Assembly (NCBI GenBank): GCA_949288065.1
Contig: CASEIL010000004.1
Coordinates: 1 to 64,000 of the forward strand
Source of the DNA: an uncultured Phascolarctobacterium sp.
Lineage (GTDB): Bacteria > Bacillota > Negativicutes > Acidaminococcales > Acidaminococcaceae
Direction of reading: 5' to 3'
Length of the DNA: 64,000 bases
Every line of letters begins with the position of its first letter. Positions within the stretch are counted from its first letter, which is position 1. This document shows, piece after piece, positions 46,088-54,541 of this stretch. The notes beneath the pieces are model-generated. The model did not search any database, was not told the DNA's origin, and saw only the letters and a list, made by a program, of their open reading frames with translations. A program made the translations under genes and the position numbers.

Positions 46088-47302
46088 TTATTGAAGGATC
46101 ACGGTAACTGAACCTCTACATATATTTCTTTCTTCTAATATATTTTCACTTATAATTTCCCCATTATAACAACCAATATAGACATCTTTTTTTGATGTTC
46201 CATTATTGCGGCATTCACCTCCAATAAAATGATTACCAACAATTGTCAAATCATTAACATAATTATCAAAATGCATAAATATATCAGTTGCCCAATAATT
46301 GTATTTATAATTTGTTCTTGCAACATAACAATTTAATAACTCATTATTTTGTAAAATAACAAAATCGATACTACCTTCTTCACTACAATAAAAAACTCCA
46401 CCTACAGTATCACTTTCACCAGTACAGCCACAATTTACAAATTTATTACCATCAATAATAATATTATTAACACCTGTAAAACAAGCAACACGATTAGAAA
46501 AATTGCTAATTTCACAATCCTCAATAGTCACTTTACCAATCCCGATAAAATTGAATTTATATTTACTATCATAAAATTTGCAACTGCGTATAATAACTTC
46601 TTCACAGCCATTAAAATCAACATCATGCTGTAAAGTTGCAGAAATATTTTCAATAATCACTTGCTTTGCATTATAACTCGTTAAGTCTATCATTCCTTTA
46701 TTTGGAGAATATAGATGGCGTTTTTCATAAGTATCAACTATTTTGCCCGTATAAAAACCGTCAATATAATGGAATAATGACAAATTTAACAAAGAATCAG
46801 GCAATAACTTTTTCGCTTCATCAAAAAGCTCTGAACTTTGCATTACAATAGCCTTAGCGGCAGCAGCCAGATATTTAAGCTGTTCACGGTTTATGCCAAG
46901 CATTTCCACAAGTTCTGCCAGCAATTCGTAATTTTTTTCTGCATTTTCTGCAACAGAAAGCAGGATAATAGCATCTATACAGAAATAGTGTTTTAAAGTA
47001 TCCTGCTTATAAGCAGCAATAAATTCATCAACGTCAGTTGTGTTAAGGTCTAACGCCATTTTCATATAGTCTTCAAAAGCCGCTTCGGCATTTATACCTG
47101 CCATAAGCCTGCGTACATAAAGCACCTGCATTACAGAAGGTTCGCCTGTATATCTAATTAAAGCGCAAAGCATTCTTAAATACAGTGATTTTATATACTC
47201 TTCCTTTTCGGCAAGCATTGCATTTTTTAACGGATAAAGTTCCGCTTTTTTACCTTCAAAATACTTTCTAATTTTATCAATTTTGTTTTCATATTCCGGC
47301 AT
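46088..47302 (-). CDS. TerB-like helical domain with right-handed beta-helix (copy C)
   Basis: About 404 aa. Residues about 1-180 repeat the operon's helical domain (CIDAIILLSVAENAEKN, LAAAAKAIVMQSSEL). From about 200 on, short repeated units of the type VTIEDCEISNF, NIIIDGNKFVNCG and FVILQNNELLNCY form a parallel beta-helix as in pectate-lyase-like folds. There are no clear catalytic residues, so a structural or binding role is likelier than polysaccharide cleavage. No signal peptide. ATG 47302 has GGAGG nine bases upstream and overlaps the end of the GTPase gene by 14 nt. Confidence 0.8.
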   Translation of the reverse strand: MPEYENKIDKIRKYFEGKKAELYPLKNAMLAEKEEYIKSLYLRMLCALIRYTGEPSVMQVLYVRRLMAGINAEAAFEDYMKMALDLNTTDVDEFIAAYKQDTLKHYFCIDAIILLSVAENAEKNYELLAELVEMLGINREQLKYLAAAAKAIVMQSSELFDEAKKLLPDSLLNLSLFHYIDGFYTGKIVDTYEKRHLYSPNKGMIDLTSYNAKQVIIENISATLQHDVDFNGCEEVIIRSCKFYDSKYKFNFIGIGKVTIEDCEISNFSNRVACFTGVNNIIIDGNKFVNCGCTGESDTVGGVFYCSEEGSIDFVILQNNELLNCYVARTNYKYNYWATDIFMHFDNYVNDLTIVGNHFIGGECRNNGTSKKDVYIGCYNGEIISENILEERNICRGSVTVILQ

Positions 47303-48887
47303 AATTATCCTCCGTATCATGCAAAGCACTCATCAATTCGGCATATTCCCTGGTGTTTTTATAAACGTCGTTAATGCGTATCTCGGATTCTTTAACATTG
47401 CACAAATCCTTAATAACTTTTAACAATTCATCGCTGTATTCACTGCCGCCGGCAGTTTTGTTAATAACAGGAGTAATGCCTTCAAAAATATTCTGAAGCA
47501 TATCAGCAACAGATTTATCTGTACGAAGCCCTTTCTCACGTTTATATTCTTCAATTATTTGCAGCGGATTTTTAATTTTATCCTGCAGCAAATCGATCTC
47601 CGAAGGTTCCGGCATAGCGATGCCGACAATATCTGAAATAAATTTAATTTCAGTAAAGAATTCGTCCTGCAATTCTTTTAACCGCTTGCTGATTGCTTTT
47701 AATTCGTTTACATTTTTTTGCGCATCACGTACTAAAAGCTGCAAAGGCGCCAATATTTCCGTATCAATATCCTCGCCCATAAGTTTGGTAATGGATGTAT
47801 TAAGGCGTGTTAATTTACGGCTTTCTTCATCAATTTCATCTTCATAAAATTCCTTGCAGCGTACAAACAGTATTTTAAAATTCCTTGCAAAGTTGGATTC
47901 ATAAACCTGACTGTTCCAGATTTCTATTTGCTTTTTAATTTTGTTAGTATCTTCTTCAATAAAAGCGTTCAGTTCAGGGTCTTCAATCTGGTCCTGTTTG
48001 CATGTAAATGCAAATACGTCAATATAACGCACGCCTTTAATATCCAGTGTCGATTTAATTTTTGCAATGATATCTTTAAGGTCTGCTAAACTTTTTTTAT
48101 CTGCTTTATTAAGGATTATTAATTTTGGGATATCCTCACGCAATGTTTTTATAAATTTAATATCTTCTTCCGTAATAGTTCCGGCATCTGCCTGTACAAA
48201 CCATAAAATGTAATTACTGGAATTTAACTGGCCTCTTGCAATTTGTTCGTCCGTTTTGGCTGAATATTTTTCCGAATCCGGCTTGGAATAACCGGGAGTA
48301 TCCAGAAATGCAATATGGTCAAACTTGTGCAGCGGCGTTGCAAAGAAGATGTTTTCCAGAACATGGCCTAAAGTAACGGCATCGGTTACTTTTTCATCGT
48401 CGTCATCTTCTACTTCGCCAAAACCATGAGCTATTTTGCGGATATCTCTGGGTTGCATCTGAACTTTGGTATCAAAAACATTGATACCCATAACATTGTG
48501 TTTTTCACCGCTTACAATGTAGGTCGGCACAGAAGTGGAAGGGTCGATATCAGCCGGCAAAACCGTTTTACCCATCAATGCGTTTAAAAAGCTGGATTTA
48601 CCGCTTGAAAAACCGCCGCCTAAAGCAATTATATTTTTGCCGATAAGCTTATCGTAAAGAATGAAATCCCTGAATTTTTCATATTCGGATTTAAAATCTG
48701 TATAAAGTTCGTAAAAATCTTCCGGCGCATTTTTCTTTAAGGTATCGGGAATTTTTTTATTTATAATTTCTTCAATTTTTGATAAATCAACCTTTAATTG
48801 CGGGCCGGATACCGATTGACGGATAATATTGCAAAGCAATTCATAATTTGCAAGCAATTTTTCATATACTTCTTCATCATAAGCCAT
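47289..48887 (-). CDS. dynamin-like large GTPase (second of the operon)
   Basis: 532 aa with a complete G domain: G1 GGGFSSGKSSFLNAL (near 94), a switch threonine in DPSTSVPTY, G3 LDTPGYSKPDSEKYS (near 195) and a canonical G4 NKAD (near 259). The C-terminal half is helical and highly charged (LKAISKRLKELQDEFF). It has no obvious membrane helix. It differs from the other two dynamin-like proteins in having a canonical G4, so the three are not simple duplicates. Confidence 0.86.
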   Translation of the reverse strand: MAYDEEVYEKLLANYELLCNIIRQSVSGPQLKVDLSKIEEIINKKIPDTLKKNAPEDFYELYTDFKSEYEKFRDFILYDKLIGKNIIALGGGFSSGKSSFLNALMGKTVLPADIDPSTSVPTYIVSGEKHNVMGINVFDTKVQMQPRDIRKIAHGFGEVEDDDDEKVTDAVTLGHVLENIFFATPLHKFDHIAFLDTPGYSKPDSEKYSAKTDEQIARGQLNSSNYILWFVQADAGTITEEDIKFIKTLREDIPKLIILNKADKKSLADLKDIIAKIKSTLDIKGVRYIDVFAFTCKQDQIEDPELNAFIEEDTNKIKKQIEIWNSQVYESNFARNFKILFVRCKEFYEDEIDEESRKLTRLNTSITKLMGEDIDTEILAPLQLLVRDAQKNVNELKAISKRLKELQDEFFTEIKFISDIVGIAMPEPSEIDLLQDKIKNPLQIIEEYKREKGLRTDKSVADMLQNIFEGITPVINKTAGGSEYSDELLKVIKDLCNVKESEIRINDVYKNTREYAELMSALHDTEDNYAGI

Positions 48888-48910
48888 TTTATTGTCTCCT
48901 TTTATTTAAA

Positions 48911-50365
48911 TTACTCAACTATTCCTACATTATGCGATGAGCGAATTTCACCATAGTCATAATGATATGAACTACAATCCTTGAATTCATTATTATATTC
49001 TGTTGAATTTTTTAATCCTAAAATATAACTAGTAACACCTTTATCATATGAATCATCTGAAGAACAATAACCTTCATTAAAGCAACAATTTTCTACTTTG
49101 GCATTTATTGCTTTAACAATTTGCATTTTAAATTTAGCATAGCTTCCATAACCTGACTCTCCTTTTGATGAACATTTTGTCAAATTATTGTTTTTAAAAA
49201 TACCATTTGTAATTAGTACAATACCACCGGTTGTAACATTACGGTCTTCCCTGTTTGTTTTTATTGAACAATTTTCAAAAACACTATTTTTTATCTCTCC
49301 AGTATTCATTTGAATAAGATAAGAACATGGTACATCTAATCCCTGACAATTTATAAATTTACAATTTTCTATATTACTATTTGTCAAATCCAAAATGTTT
49401 TTCGATACACGTATATTTGTGAAAATTGTATCTTTAAAAGTTATTTTATCACCTTGAATAAATGTATAATCATCTTCTCCTTTTACTCCTCCAAATAAAC
49501 CAAAAATTCCAGTATTTGTATTTTCATTAAAAATATTATTTTCAAAATTGCAGCCATCGAATATAACCTGTTTATTACCTTTAAAGCCTCTTATATTATT
49601 AAAGCAGCAATTGAAAAAAGAAATCTTGTCAGCTTTATATTCGTTTAAATCAATAAAATCCTGATAATTAAAAATTTTAGCATTTGCTATTAAAATATTT
49701 CCAGGCATGTTTTTAATATCAGTTATATTTTTAACAATACTTGTATATGTATTTTCCGGATAATAGGCTAAAAAAGAACTATAATTAATTTTATCATCAG
49801 GATTACTAAGCTGAATTAAGTTAGTAAAATTCTGTCCTGCTATAGCTTTGGCTATATTAGCTGTTTTTAAAATAGTTTCTTTGTTGATTTTTAATAATTG
49901 TAAAATATCAGAAATCAGTTCGCATTCTTTTTCTGTAATTCTATCTTTTCTAAACAAACTTAATAGCATTAAATCAACAGCAAAACAAACAGCAGTATCA
50001 AAATCAAAAACTTCAACCAAATTATTAAAATATTCTATATCTACTTTAAAGCTTTGTGTAACATACTCTTTTATATTTATCTGAGAATCATACGATGCAA
50101 TAATTCTGCAAATAAATAACTGCTGCTCTTTTGATAAGTTATTGTTATTTCCACTATTAAAAATTGATAAAAGTGTTGTAATATAATATTTTTTTACAAC
50201 ATCAGATTTATTTACAAGAATATGCCCTTTAAACGGATATCTTTTTGCTAAAGCAATTATTTTACTATCTTCTTGATATTCAGTTTTAGTATCTGGAGTT
50301 TTTTCAAGTTTTTGGACTTCTTCTGTAAGTTGTTTAAGTAAAACAACAATCTGCTCTATCGTCAT
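48911..50365 (-). CDS. TerB-like helical domain with right-handed beta-helix (copy D)
   Basis: 484 aa. An N-terminal coiled coil (IVVLLKQLTEEVQKLEK) and the shared helical domain (about 45-190; CFAVDLMLLSLFRKD, TANIAKAIAGQNF) are followed by about 290 residues of beta-helix-like repeats (KISFFNCCFNNIRG, QVIFDGCNFENNIF, NSVFENCSIKTN). Asn and Cys recur at the turns as in asparagine-ladder beta-helices. No signal peptide. It follows the first dynamin-like gene by 12 nt. Function is unknown; compare copy C. Confidence 0.8.
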   Translation of the reverse strand: MTIEQIVVLLKQLTEEVQKLEKTPDTKTEYQEDSKIIALAKRYPFKGHILVNKSDVVKKYYITTLLSIFNSGNNNNLSKEQQLFICRIIASYDSQINIKEYVTQSFKVDIEYFNNLVEVFDFDTAVCFAVDLMLLSLFRKDRITEKECELISDILQLLKINKETILKTANIAKAIAGQNFTNLIQLSNPDDKINYSSFLAYYPENTYTSIVKNITDIKNMPGNILIANAKIFNYQDFIDLNEYKADKISFFNCCFNNIRGFKGNKQVIFDGCNFENNIFNENTNTGIFGLFGGVKGEDDYTFIQGDKITFKDTIFTNIRVSKNILDLTNSNIENCKFINCQGLDVPCSYLIQMNTGEIKNSVFENCSIKTNREDRNVTTGGIVLITNGIFKNNNLTKCSSKGESGYGSYAKFKMQIVKAINAKVENCCFNEGYCSSDDSYDKGVTSYILGLKNSTEYNNEFKDCSSYHYDYGEIRSSHNVGIVE

Positions 50366-50377
50366 TCTAAACTTCTC

Positions 50378-51997
50378 CTATGCCAAATTTATTTTCATTT
50401 CTTCAATTTTCGCCAAATCTGCTTTTATATCAGTTACTAAATTTTCTTTTTGTTCTTTTTCGTCAGATATTTTTTTACGTACATCTTCAATTGCTTTTTC
50501 AAGTGCATTACGTTGGGCAGTAATTTCATCTTCAATAGAAGTATTTATTAATTTAATTTGCTTGGTAATTGCTGTTTCGATGCCATGACCAACTTCTTTT
50601 AAAACCTGCGGATATACTTCAGAATTTAACTTCATTCTGATTTGGCGTTTTTGTTCTTCGCGCTTTTGATCTCCTTTTATTTTATGATAAAGTGCAATAA
50701 CACCTACAACAAGAGCGCCTATAACGGGAAGCCCCAAAATTATTGCAGCCGTAGTAGCTACGGACATCGATACAATTCCTTTGCTTACTTCTTCTGCATT
50801 AAAAGAAAACAATACATGCACATCTCCAATTGATTCATTATTAATGCAGTTAGCAACACGTTTTAAGTATTTTTCTACTTTAGGAATAAAACGTTTTTTT
50901 ATGCTTGTTGTAACGGCATTTCTTACAACAATATTCATTCTTTCATTAATATTTTGATTGTTCATCGCCATTGCAACAAAAGAAGTTTCTTCTCCTTCCA
51001 ATGCAATTTGCACATCGCATTTAATTTCTTCTACACATTCAGATATAGCAGCATCAAAATTCTCTTTTTCGTTGGAAAATTGATTATTTAAGGTATCTAA
51101 CTGTTTACCAAGTTTTTCTTTCTGTTCATCAAGTTCAGATTCAGACAGTTCGCTGCTCTTTAATGTAGTATGCAGATAATTTTCTGTTGTATTAATTGCC
51201 GCTAAAACAATATTTTTAAATTTATCGGCCAGAATATGTTGTGAATTTTCCTGAACAGTTTTTAAAAATTTTTTTAATTCTTCGGCATCGCCAGTATAAC
51301 TGGAAGTTTCACAATAAATTAATTCTCTGTTTCCGATAAATTTTTTTAAATTTTCTTTCAAAGCAGACAACGTATTTGGATAATCATCATTTCGTTTATC
51401 ATATTTTGTTATAGCAATGCAAATAGGCATATCATGCAGGCATAATTCTTTTAAAATGTTGCCAACGCTTGTCCGAAGCGTCATATCATCAGCCGGAAAT
51501 GCAATAATATATGCCAGACTGCACGGAAGATAACTGTCAATAGCTCTGTTATGAACTTCAAAGCCTGATTCAAAACCCGGCATATCAACGAGCATTACAT
51601 CCGGAATTTCTTCTAAAAAACTATTTTTTAAGTTGATTGATGTGCAATAAACTGTATTAGCGTCTAATTCAAGTTCCCTATATTCATCAACGCTTACTTT
51701 TCTGTGTGTTCCATCATTTTGTATAATACAAATATTTTCTTCAACTGGTGCATAGGATATTTCAGCCGGCACAGCAGTTTCCGGTGTAATATCTACTTTA
51801 AGGATTTTTTTGCCTTTGGTATATCCTAAAAGCGTATTCAGCAACGCACTTTTACCAGAGCTAAATTTACCGATTACAGGAGTACATACTTTAGCAGATT
51901 GCATATCTAAACGCAATTTGTCAATTACTTCGGTAGACAGAGAATATCTATTATTTATTTCAAACAATTCATCAAGTGTTTTGTAAAATTTTTCCAT
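50378..51997 (-). CDS. dynamin-like large GTPase with membrane segment (first gene of the operon)
   Basis: 539 aa. G1 GKFSSGKSALLNTLLG (near 45), switch Thr in DITPETAVPAE, G3 MLVDMPGFESG (near 136) and a G4-like ITKYD. After about residue 270 come long charged helices. A hydrophobic hairpin follows at about 405-435 (ATTAAIILGLPVIGALVVGV), then a basic stretch (HKIKGDQKREEQKRQ) and a final coiled coil. The hydrophobic hairpin inside the helical stalk resembles the membrane paddle of bacterial dynamin-like proteins. It is the promoter-proximal gene, about 70 bp after the -10 box at 52069. Confidence 0.86.
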   Translation of the reverse strand: MEKFYKTLDELFEINNRYSLSTEVIDKLRLDMQSAKVCTPVIGKFSSGKSALLNTLLGYTKGKKILKVDITPETAVPAEISYAPVEENICIIQNDGTHRKVSVDEYRELELDANTVYCTSINLKNSFLEEIPDVMLVDMPGFESGFEVHNRAIDSYLPCSLAYIIAFPADDMTLRTSVGNILKELCLHDMPICIAITKYDKRNDDYPNTLSALKENLKKFIGNRELIYCETSSYTGDAEELKKFLKTVQENSQHILADKFKNIVLAAINTTENYLHTTLKSSELSESELDEQKEKLGKQLDTLNNQFSNEKENFDAAISECVEEIKCDVQIALEGEETSFVAMAMNNQNINERMNIVVRNAVTTSIKKRFIPKVEKYLKRVANCINNESIGDVHVLFSFNAEEVSKGIVSMSVATTAAIILGLPVIGALVVGVIALYHKIKGDQKREEQKRQIRMKLNSEVYPQVLKEVGHGIETAITKQIKLINTSIEDEITAQRNALEKAIEDVRKKISDEKEQKENLVTDIKADLAKIEEMKINLA

Positions 51998-52068
51998 TTT
52001 ATAACCTCCGTTTTTATGTATTAAGGCATTTAAACTATTTTTATACAGTTTTTAAATCCTATACATTT

Positions 52069-52097
52069 ATTATAAGCTATTGCCGTACTGATAGCAA
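52069..52097 (-). promoter_or_regulatory. promoter of the dynamin/HerA/toxin operon
   Basis: On the minus strand TTGCTA (52092-52097), a 17-bp spacer and TATAAT (52069-52074). Overlapping inverted repeats lie across the spacer and -35 box: GCTAT/ATAGC (52076-52080 and 52091-52095) and ATTGC/GCAAT (52079-52083 and 52094-52098). They are possible operator sites for the WYL protein encoded just upstream. Confidence 0.7.
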
Positions 52098-52130
52098 TGT
52101 TTATAAAACACAGATAAAAAGTAATAGCCC

Positions 52131-53108
52131 TTAATTTAATTTATAGTTTTGCACTAAAACTTTTAATTCTTCTTTAATTTCTTCAACTAATGTTTGAGGT
52201 TCTAATACTTTTACCATTTTTCCCTGCGATAATAAAAACATATTGATTCCCCTGCCATAAGTTTTTGCCTCAATAACTTTAGTATTTCCTCTTATTTCTA
52301 TTATCTTTGCCGTAGGAATTTTATCTAATATTGCCTGTACCGAAGGTCCTGTATATTCAAACTTAATATTTCTAAGTTCGCCGGGAAACATAAATTGTAT
52401 TTTACTTCTTAATTCCCCTTCGTCAAAATCGTGAATTTTATCAATTGTAAAGCTGTTTCTGTGCTTAACAATATTAATAATCCTGTCAACTCTGTAATAA
52501 AGAGGTTTCCAATCATCTTTATCGCTATGATATGCGATTAAATAAAAATAGTAATCAGAAAACATTATAGCAACCGGTTTTATTTTACGTTCTATCAATT
52601 TACGGTCTATTTTATAATATGTAACCGAAATTTCTATTTTTTCGTGTATACAGCGTGTCAACTGCCAAAGATTATCAATCACATTTTTGCAATCATGCTT
52701 AACTTCATTATAATGATACAGCTCTTTTTCTAAAAGTTCATCCAATATCCCCTTATCATGATAGGACACAAAATTTTTAAGTTTTGTTAATAACTTCAAA
52801 ATATCTATTTTACTGAACGCTCTAGAACCTACCATTATTTTCATAATAGCCAGAAGTTCTTTGCTTAATAAAAAGTTCTCAAATTCAAGATAATATGATT
52901 TAGTGCTTGCTGAATATTGTAATTCAGTATTGCCAACAATATCACGGTTATCACTTAAAAAATTTTTTATGTCATTAATATCTCTGGAAATACTTTTAGT
53001 GGAAACTTCGTATTCATTTGCTATTTTACGTACAGATAAATTTTCACCCTTCATCGCACGATAAAAGATATCAAGTACCCTGTTCTTTTTTTGATTTGTA
53101 TTTCCCAT
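52131..53108 (-). CDS. WYL-domain transcriptional regulator
   Basis: 325 aa. Residues about 1-60 form a helix-turn-helix of the DeoR/HTH_11 type (SVRKIANEYEVSTKSISRDI). A WYL domain follows (about 135-225; KIEISVTYYKIDRKLIERKIKPVA, LIAYHSDKDDWKPLYYRVD), then a WCX-type C-terminal domain. WYL proteins commonly control defence and conflict loci in response to nucleic-acid-like or other ligands. It has the same orientation as the operon it precedes and probably regulates it. Its own promoter is an extended -10 with an inverted repeat at -35 (53155-53170). Confidence 0.9.
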   Translation of the reverse strand: MGNTNQKKNRVLDIFYRAMKGENLSVRKIANEYEVSTKSISRDINDIKNFLSDNRDIVGNTELQYSASTKSYYLEFENFLLSKELLAIMKIMVGSRAFSKIDILKLLTKLKNFVSYHDKGILDELLEKELYHYNEVKHDCKNVIDNLWQLTRCIHEKIEISVTYYKIDRKLIERKIKPVAIMFSDYYFYLIAYHSDKDDWKPLYYRVDRIINIVKHRNSFTIDKIHDFDEGELRSKIQFMFPGELRNIKFEYTGPSVQAILDKIPTAKIIEIRGNTKVIEAKTYGRGINMFLLSQGKMVKVLEPQTLVEEIKEELKVLVQNYKLN

Positions 53109-53137
53109 ATTTATGTCCCCTTATAATAGTTTTATTT

Positions 53138-53170
53138 ATTATATCATACTTTAAGGACACTCATTTGTCC
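53138..53170 (-). promoter_or_regulatory. promoter and inverted-repeat operator of the WYL gene
   Basis: On the minus strand TGA-TATAAT (-10 at 53138-53143) is an extended -10 element with no good -35. At the -35 position lies a perfect inverted repeat GGACA-N6-TGTCC (53155-53170), a likely site for autoregulation. AAGGGG precedes the gene. Confidence 0.6.
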
Positions 53171-53174
53171 GGTT

Positions 53175-53206
53175 AAAAAATCAGGCAGGTAAAAAATACC
53201 TGCCTG
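53175..53206 (-). terminator. terminator of the glycine-zipper GTPase gene
   Basis: CAGGCAGGTA and TACCTGCCTG form a perfect 10-bp stem with a five-base loop, followed on the minus strand by ATTTTTT. It separates this gene from the WYL gene. Confidence 0.85.
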
Positions 53207-53221
53207 CTACAAAATGAATAT

Positions 53222-54343
53222 TCAATCAAAAATTGCTCCAAAGATACCGCCTATAGCACCAATAGCGCCACCTACCGCACCGCCTATAACTTTACCAGGT
53301 ATTCCCAAAATCTGGCCACCGATTTCACTGCCTGCTTCTGCTCCATCGGATATATAATCCCATACCGTGTCACAAAACCCACGTTTTGTTTCTCCACGAT
53401 AGTCATGTTCCTGATCGTCATAACGCCAGTTGTCTTCATCATTATTAATATTATCAGCCAATGCTAACCGTTTATCTTTAGGTATCATTGTAACAATATA
53501 ATACAATAATTTGGTTAAATTATAGGGTTTTCTTTGTTCACCGCCGTCTTCTTTATATCCGGCACAATAACAAACAGGTTCTATCTCCAAACCTGTTGCA
53601 AGTTTAATTCTTGAACTAACAGAATCTGCTTTTTTCTGCAAAAATTCTTTTAAAACTTCGTCAGGTTTATTTTCTAGTGCAAGCCAATGATTTCCCTTCA
53701 TTGCAATATCCGATTGGTTTAATGCCACTAAAATTCTTGGTTTAGCTTCTTTGCCTAAACAAGGTATGAGAATATTATTAATTAAATCATATGATGTGCC
53801 AAGATCTTTGGAAGAAGCGTCAATAATTACTATTACCATGTCAATAAGAGGATAACCATCCTGATCATTTTCATTCAGTTTAGTTATTATATCTTTTGTA
53901 ATTTTCTTATCCTTCTCAACCCCATCACCAAGGCCGGGCGTATCCCATATAATTAGATTATCTAATTCAAATTTAGAAATATTATCAGTTTCCGGGTCTA
54001 CTCCGACGCCGACTTTTGCAATATCCATATTAAACATTGCATTTACAGTTGAACTTTTACCGCTGCCGGTTGCCCCAACAAGCATAATATTAACCGTTTT
54101 ACTGCGAATCTTAATTAAACGAGAAAGCCGTTTTGTTTTTTCGGCATCAGAAATATCAGATGCCATTATATCTTCTTCTAAAAGTTCGTAAATATTCTTC
54201 TTTTCTTTATTGACATTGTCAATACTAATTTGACTATCATTATTGGAAATATTTGTAACAACAGTACCTTTTTGTGTTTTTTCAACAACCTCCTTCATTG
54301 ATATAGCATTAATTTTAATTACCTTTTCATTTTGTTCTTTCAT
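53222..54343 (-). CDS. Era/YeeP-like GTPase with glycine-zipper C-terminus
   Basis: 373 aa. After a charged N-terminal 75 residues comes a small GTPase domain with G1 VGATGSGKSSTVNAMF (near 91), G3 IWDTPGLGDGVEKDK and a G4-like ALNQSD. The last 35 residues form a Gly/Ala/Ile glycine-zipper (GKVIGGAVGGAIGAIGG) that could insert in membranes or self-associate. It differs from the three dynamin-like proteins, lacking their long helical stalks. It has its own promoter and terminator beside the WYL gene, and it is AT-rich like the rest of the island. It probably belongs to the same system, though expressed separately. Confidence 0.83.
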   Translation of the reverse strand: MKEQNEKVIKINAISMKEVVEKTQKGTVVTNISNNDSQISIDNVNKEKKNIYELLEEDIMASDISDAEKTKRLSRLIKIRSKTVNIMLVGATGSGKSSTVNAMFNMDIAKVGVGVDPETDNISKFELDNLIIWDTPGLGDGVEKDKKITKDIITKLNENDQDGYPLIDMVIVIIDASSKDLGTSYDLINNILIPCLGKEAKPRILVALNQSDIAMKGNHWLALENKPDEVLKEFLQKKADSVSSRIKLATGLEIEPVCYCAGYKEDGGEQRKPYNLTKLLYYIVTMIPKDKRLALADNINNDEDNWRYDDQEHDYRGETKRGFCDTVWDYISDGAEAGSEIGGQILGIPGKVIGGAVGGAIGAIGGIFGAIFD

Positions 54344-54395
54344 TTTTATTCCTCCATTCTATTTTTTTATTTCTGCTATATCAATAAAATAACAA

Positions 54396-54424
54396 ATCAT
54401 ACAGACTAACGTGTGTCTGTTCAA
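54396..54424 (-). promoter_or_regulatory. promoter with embedded palindrome upstream of the zipper GTPase
   Basis: On the minus strand TTGAAC (54419-54424), a 17-bp spacer and TATGAT (54396-54401). The inverted repeat ACAGAC-N8-GTCTGT (54401-54420) fills the spacer between the boxes, so a bound repressor would block RNA polymerase. Confidence 0.65.
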
Positions 54425-54541
54425 AAAAATTTAATAGTTATAAAAAATAAAACAACCTTTTGGCTATATAACGAATACTAAAAATTAGAATCTCTTAGTT
54501 CAGAAAAAAGAAAAATTAAATAAAATTGAGGTATCATGCAA

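Noticed and set aside
46088-50365. Beta-helix proteins as secreted pectate lyases or adhesins
   Set aside because: They have no signal peptide or surface anchor, and the N-terminal helical domain is shared with non-helix neighbours, so a cytoplasmic scaffold role fits better.
41968-51997. The large GTPases as housekeeping Era, MnmE or EngA
   Set aside because: They have long helical stalks, membrane elements and aberrant G4 motifs, and lack KH or MnmE domains. They sit in a composition-shifted operon.
36440-54343. Island as a prophage or conjugative element
   Set aside because: No integrase, capsid, portal, terminase, relaxase or pilus genes are present. The HerA/VirB4-like ATPase alone does not make a conjugation system.
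54344-54541. Additional small gene between the zipper GTPase and the IS3 remnant
   Set aside because: Only the promoter/palindrome of the GTPase gene and AT-rich sequence with many stops are seen.
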